Part shown: in pieces, positions 63,527 through 64,000 of the stretch
Layout of the letters: each line of letters begins with the position of its first letter
Numbering within the stretch: position 1 is the stretch's first letter
Assembly (NCBI RefSeq): GCF_013031355.1
Contig: NZ_WPZO01000011.1
Location: 81,990 to 145,989, forward strand
Direction of reading: 5' to 3'
Length of the DNA: 64,000 nt
Source of the DNA: Ruegeria arenilitoris
GTDB lineage: Bacteria; Pseudomonadota; Alphaproteobacteria; Rhodobacterales; Rhodobacteraceae
The notes under the pieces: generated by a model
The model's database searches: none
Told to the model about the DNA's origin: nothing
Seen by the model: the letters and a program-made list of their open reading frames with translations, nothing else
Program-made: the position numbers and the translations under genes

Positions 63527-64000
63527 ATGGCAATCATCCACTCTTCCGATCTCGGCTGGAAAGCCGGCCAGAACATCTCTGACGAATTTGCCGCGCTGGC
63601 AAAAACATTCAAACCCGGCGACACGTTTGTCTTTGATGACATGTATAAAATTTCTGGCAGCAATATCTCCTTGCCGGATAACTTCACGCTTGCGGGGGGG
63701 GCGCCGGGGGCAGGAATAGATATTATTGATACTGCCACCAATAAGTCATCTCTATTTCTCTTAGGGGATGGCAATACCGTTGTTGATCTGACGGTCACCC
63801 ATAGCAAAGCCCCGGATACAGGGTACGAGGGCTTGAAGGCCAAGGCTGGCGTAGATTACCATCAAACACAGGGTAAGTTCGCTGTGGAGGGTGACGATGT
63901 CAGCATTCTCAACAGTTCTTTTGAAGGCAATACCGCAATTTTTATAGACGCTCGGGAAGCCGACAACCTTCTTATCGAAGATACCAAATTTGATGGCGGC
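63527..64000 (+). CDS. Right-handed parallel beta-helix protein, polysaccharide lyase/epimerase-like (5' part)
   Basis: Starts at ATG 63527 and stays open for 158 codons to the window edge. There is no signal peptide. After MAIIHSSDLGWKAGQNISDE the sequence shows repeating short strands (ISLPDNFTLAGGAPGAGIDI, FLLGDGNTVVDLTV, FAVEGDDVSILNSSFEG, LLIEDTKFDGG), the rung pattern of a parallel beta-helix as in pectate lyases and C5 mannuronan epimerases. A leaderless beta-helix start is common for type I secreted proteins with C-terminal RTX repeats; those would be off the window. It probably trims or modifies the exopolysaccharide. Confidence 0.65.
   Translation, partial: MAIIHSSDLGWKAGQNISDEFAALAKTFKPGDTFVFDDMYKISGSNISLPDNFTLAGGAPGAGIDIIDTATNKSSLFLLGDGNTVVDLTVTHSKAPDTGYEGLKAKAGVDYHQTQGKFAVEGDDVSILNSSFEGNTAIFIDAREADNLLIEDTKFDGG

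Overview
The window looks like part of a large plasmid or chromid of a marine alphaproteobacterium of the Rhodobacteraceae (Roseobacter group). The reasons are the mostly GC-rich sequence, a repABC module, a second RPA-type (RepA-I-like) replicase with a divergent parA, a rhizobial-type agl operon, and catabolic genes for methylated amines typical of this group. Assignments come from reading motifs and gene order; no database search was run.

Layout. (1) 1-4187: a minus-strand operon of acyl-CoA dehydrogenase, class III CoA-transferase, hot-dog hydratase and the first 22 codons of a CitE-like lyase, with a divergent LysR regulator. The gene set resembles itaconate/mesaconate/citramalate CoA-dependent catabolism. 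(2) 4261-4406: a transposase scar. (3) 4561-13438: an aglEFGAK alpha-glucoside uptake and hydrolysis operon, a divergent LacI regulator aglR with two AAAGCGCTTT operators, and a GH1 glycosidase behind aglR. (4) 13478-14117: nested IS6 and IS5 remnants. (5) 14373-35391: a catabolic island. Its plus-strand arm holds an Fe(II)/2-oxoglutarate oxygenase, a peptide-type ABC transporter, an MttB-family methyltransferase and two FAD/GcvT demethylase-dehydrogenases. Its minus-strand arm holds an omega-aminotransferase, an aldehyde dehydrogenase, a SelA-like PLP enzyme, a D-glutamate-cyclase-like protein, a class V PLP enzyme and a GATase1/AraC regulator; a second LysR is divergent. I infer stepwise demethylation of a quaternary amine followed by transamination and oxidation. 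(6) 35857-38133: an aldo/keto reductase and a tyrosine recombinase.

(7) 38562-45040: the replication core. A repABC operon has a predicted antisense RNA and two identical 16-bp palindromes flanking repC. It converges on a second parA, divergent from an RPA-type initiator with three 22-bp-phased iterons and a perfect DnaA box between them. The replicon therefore appears to carry two initiators. (8) 45363-64000: a more AT-rich surface-polysaccharide region with an O-antigen-ligase-like membrane protein, six glycosyltransferases, UDP-glucuronate decarboxylase, five sulfotransferases, an FkbM methyltransferase and the start of a parallel beta-helix protein, interrupted by transposase and resolvase remnants. 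It points to a sulfated, probably xylose-containing exopolysaccharide.

No rRNA, tRNA or CRISPR array was seen.
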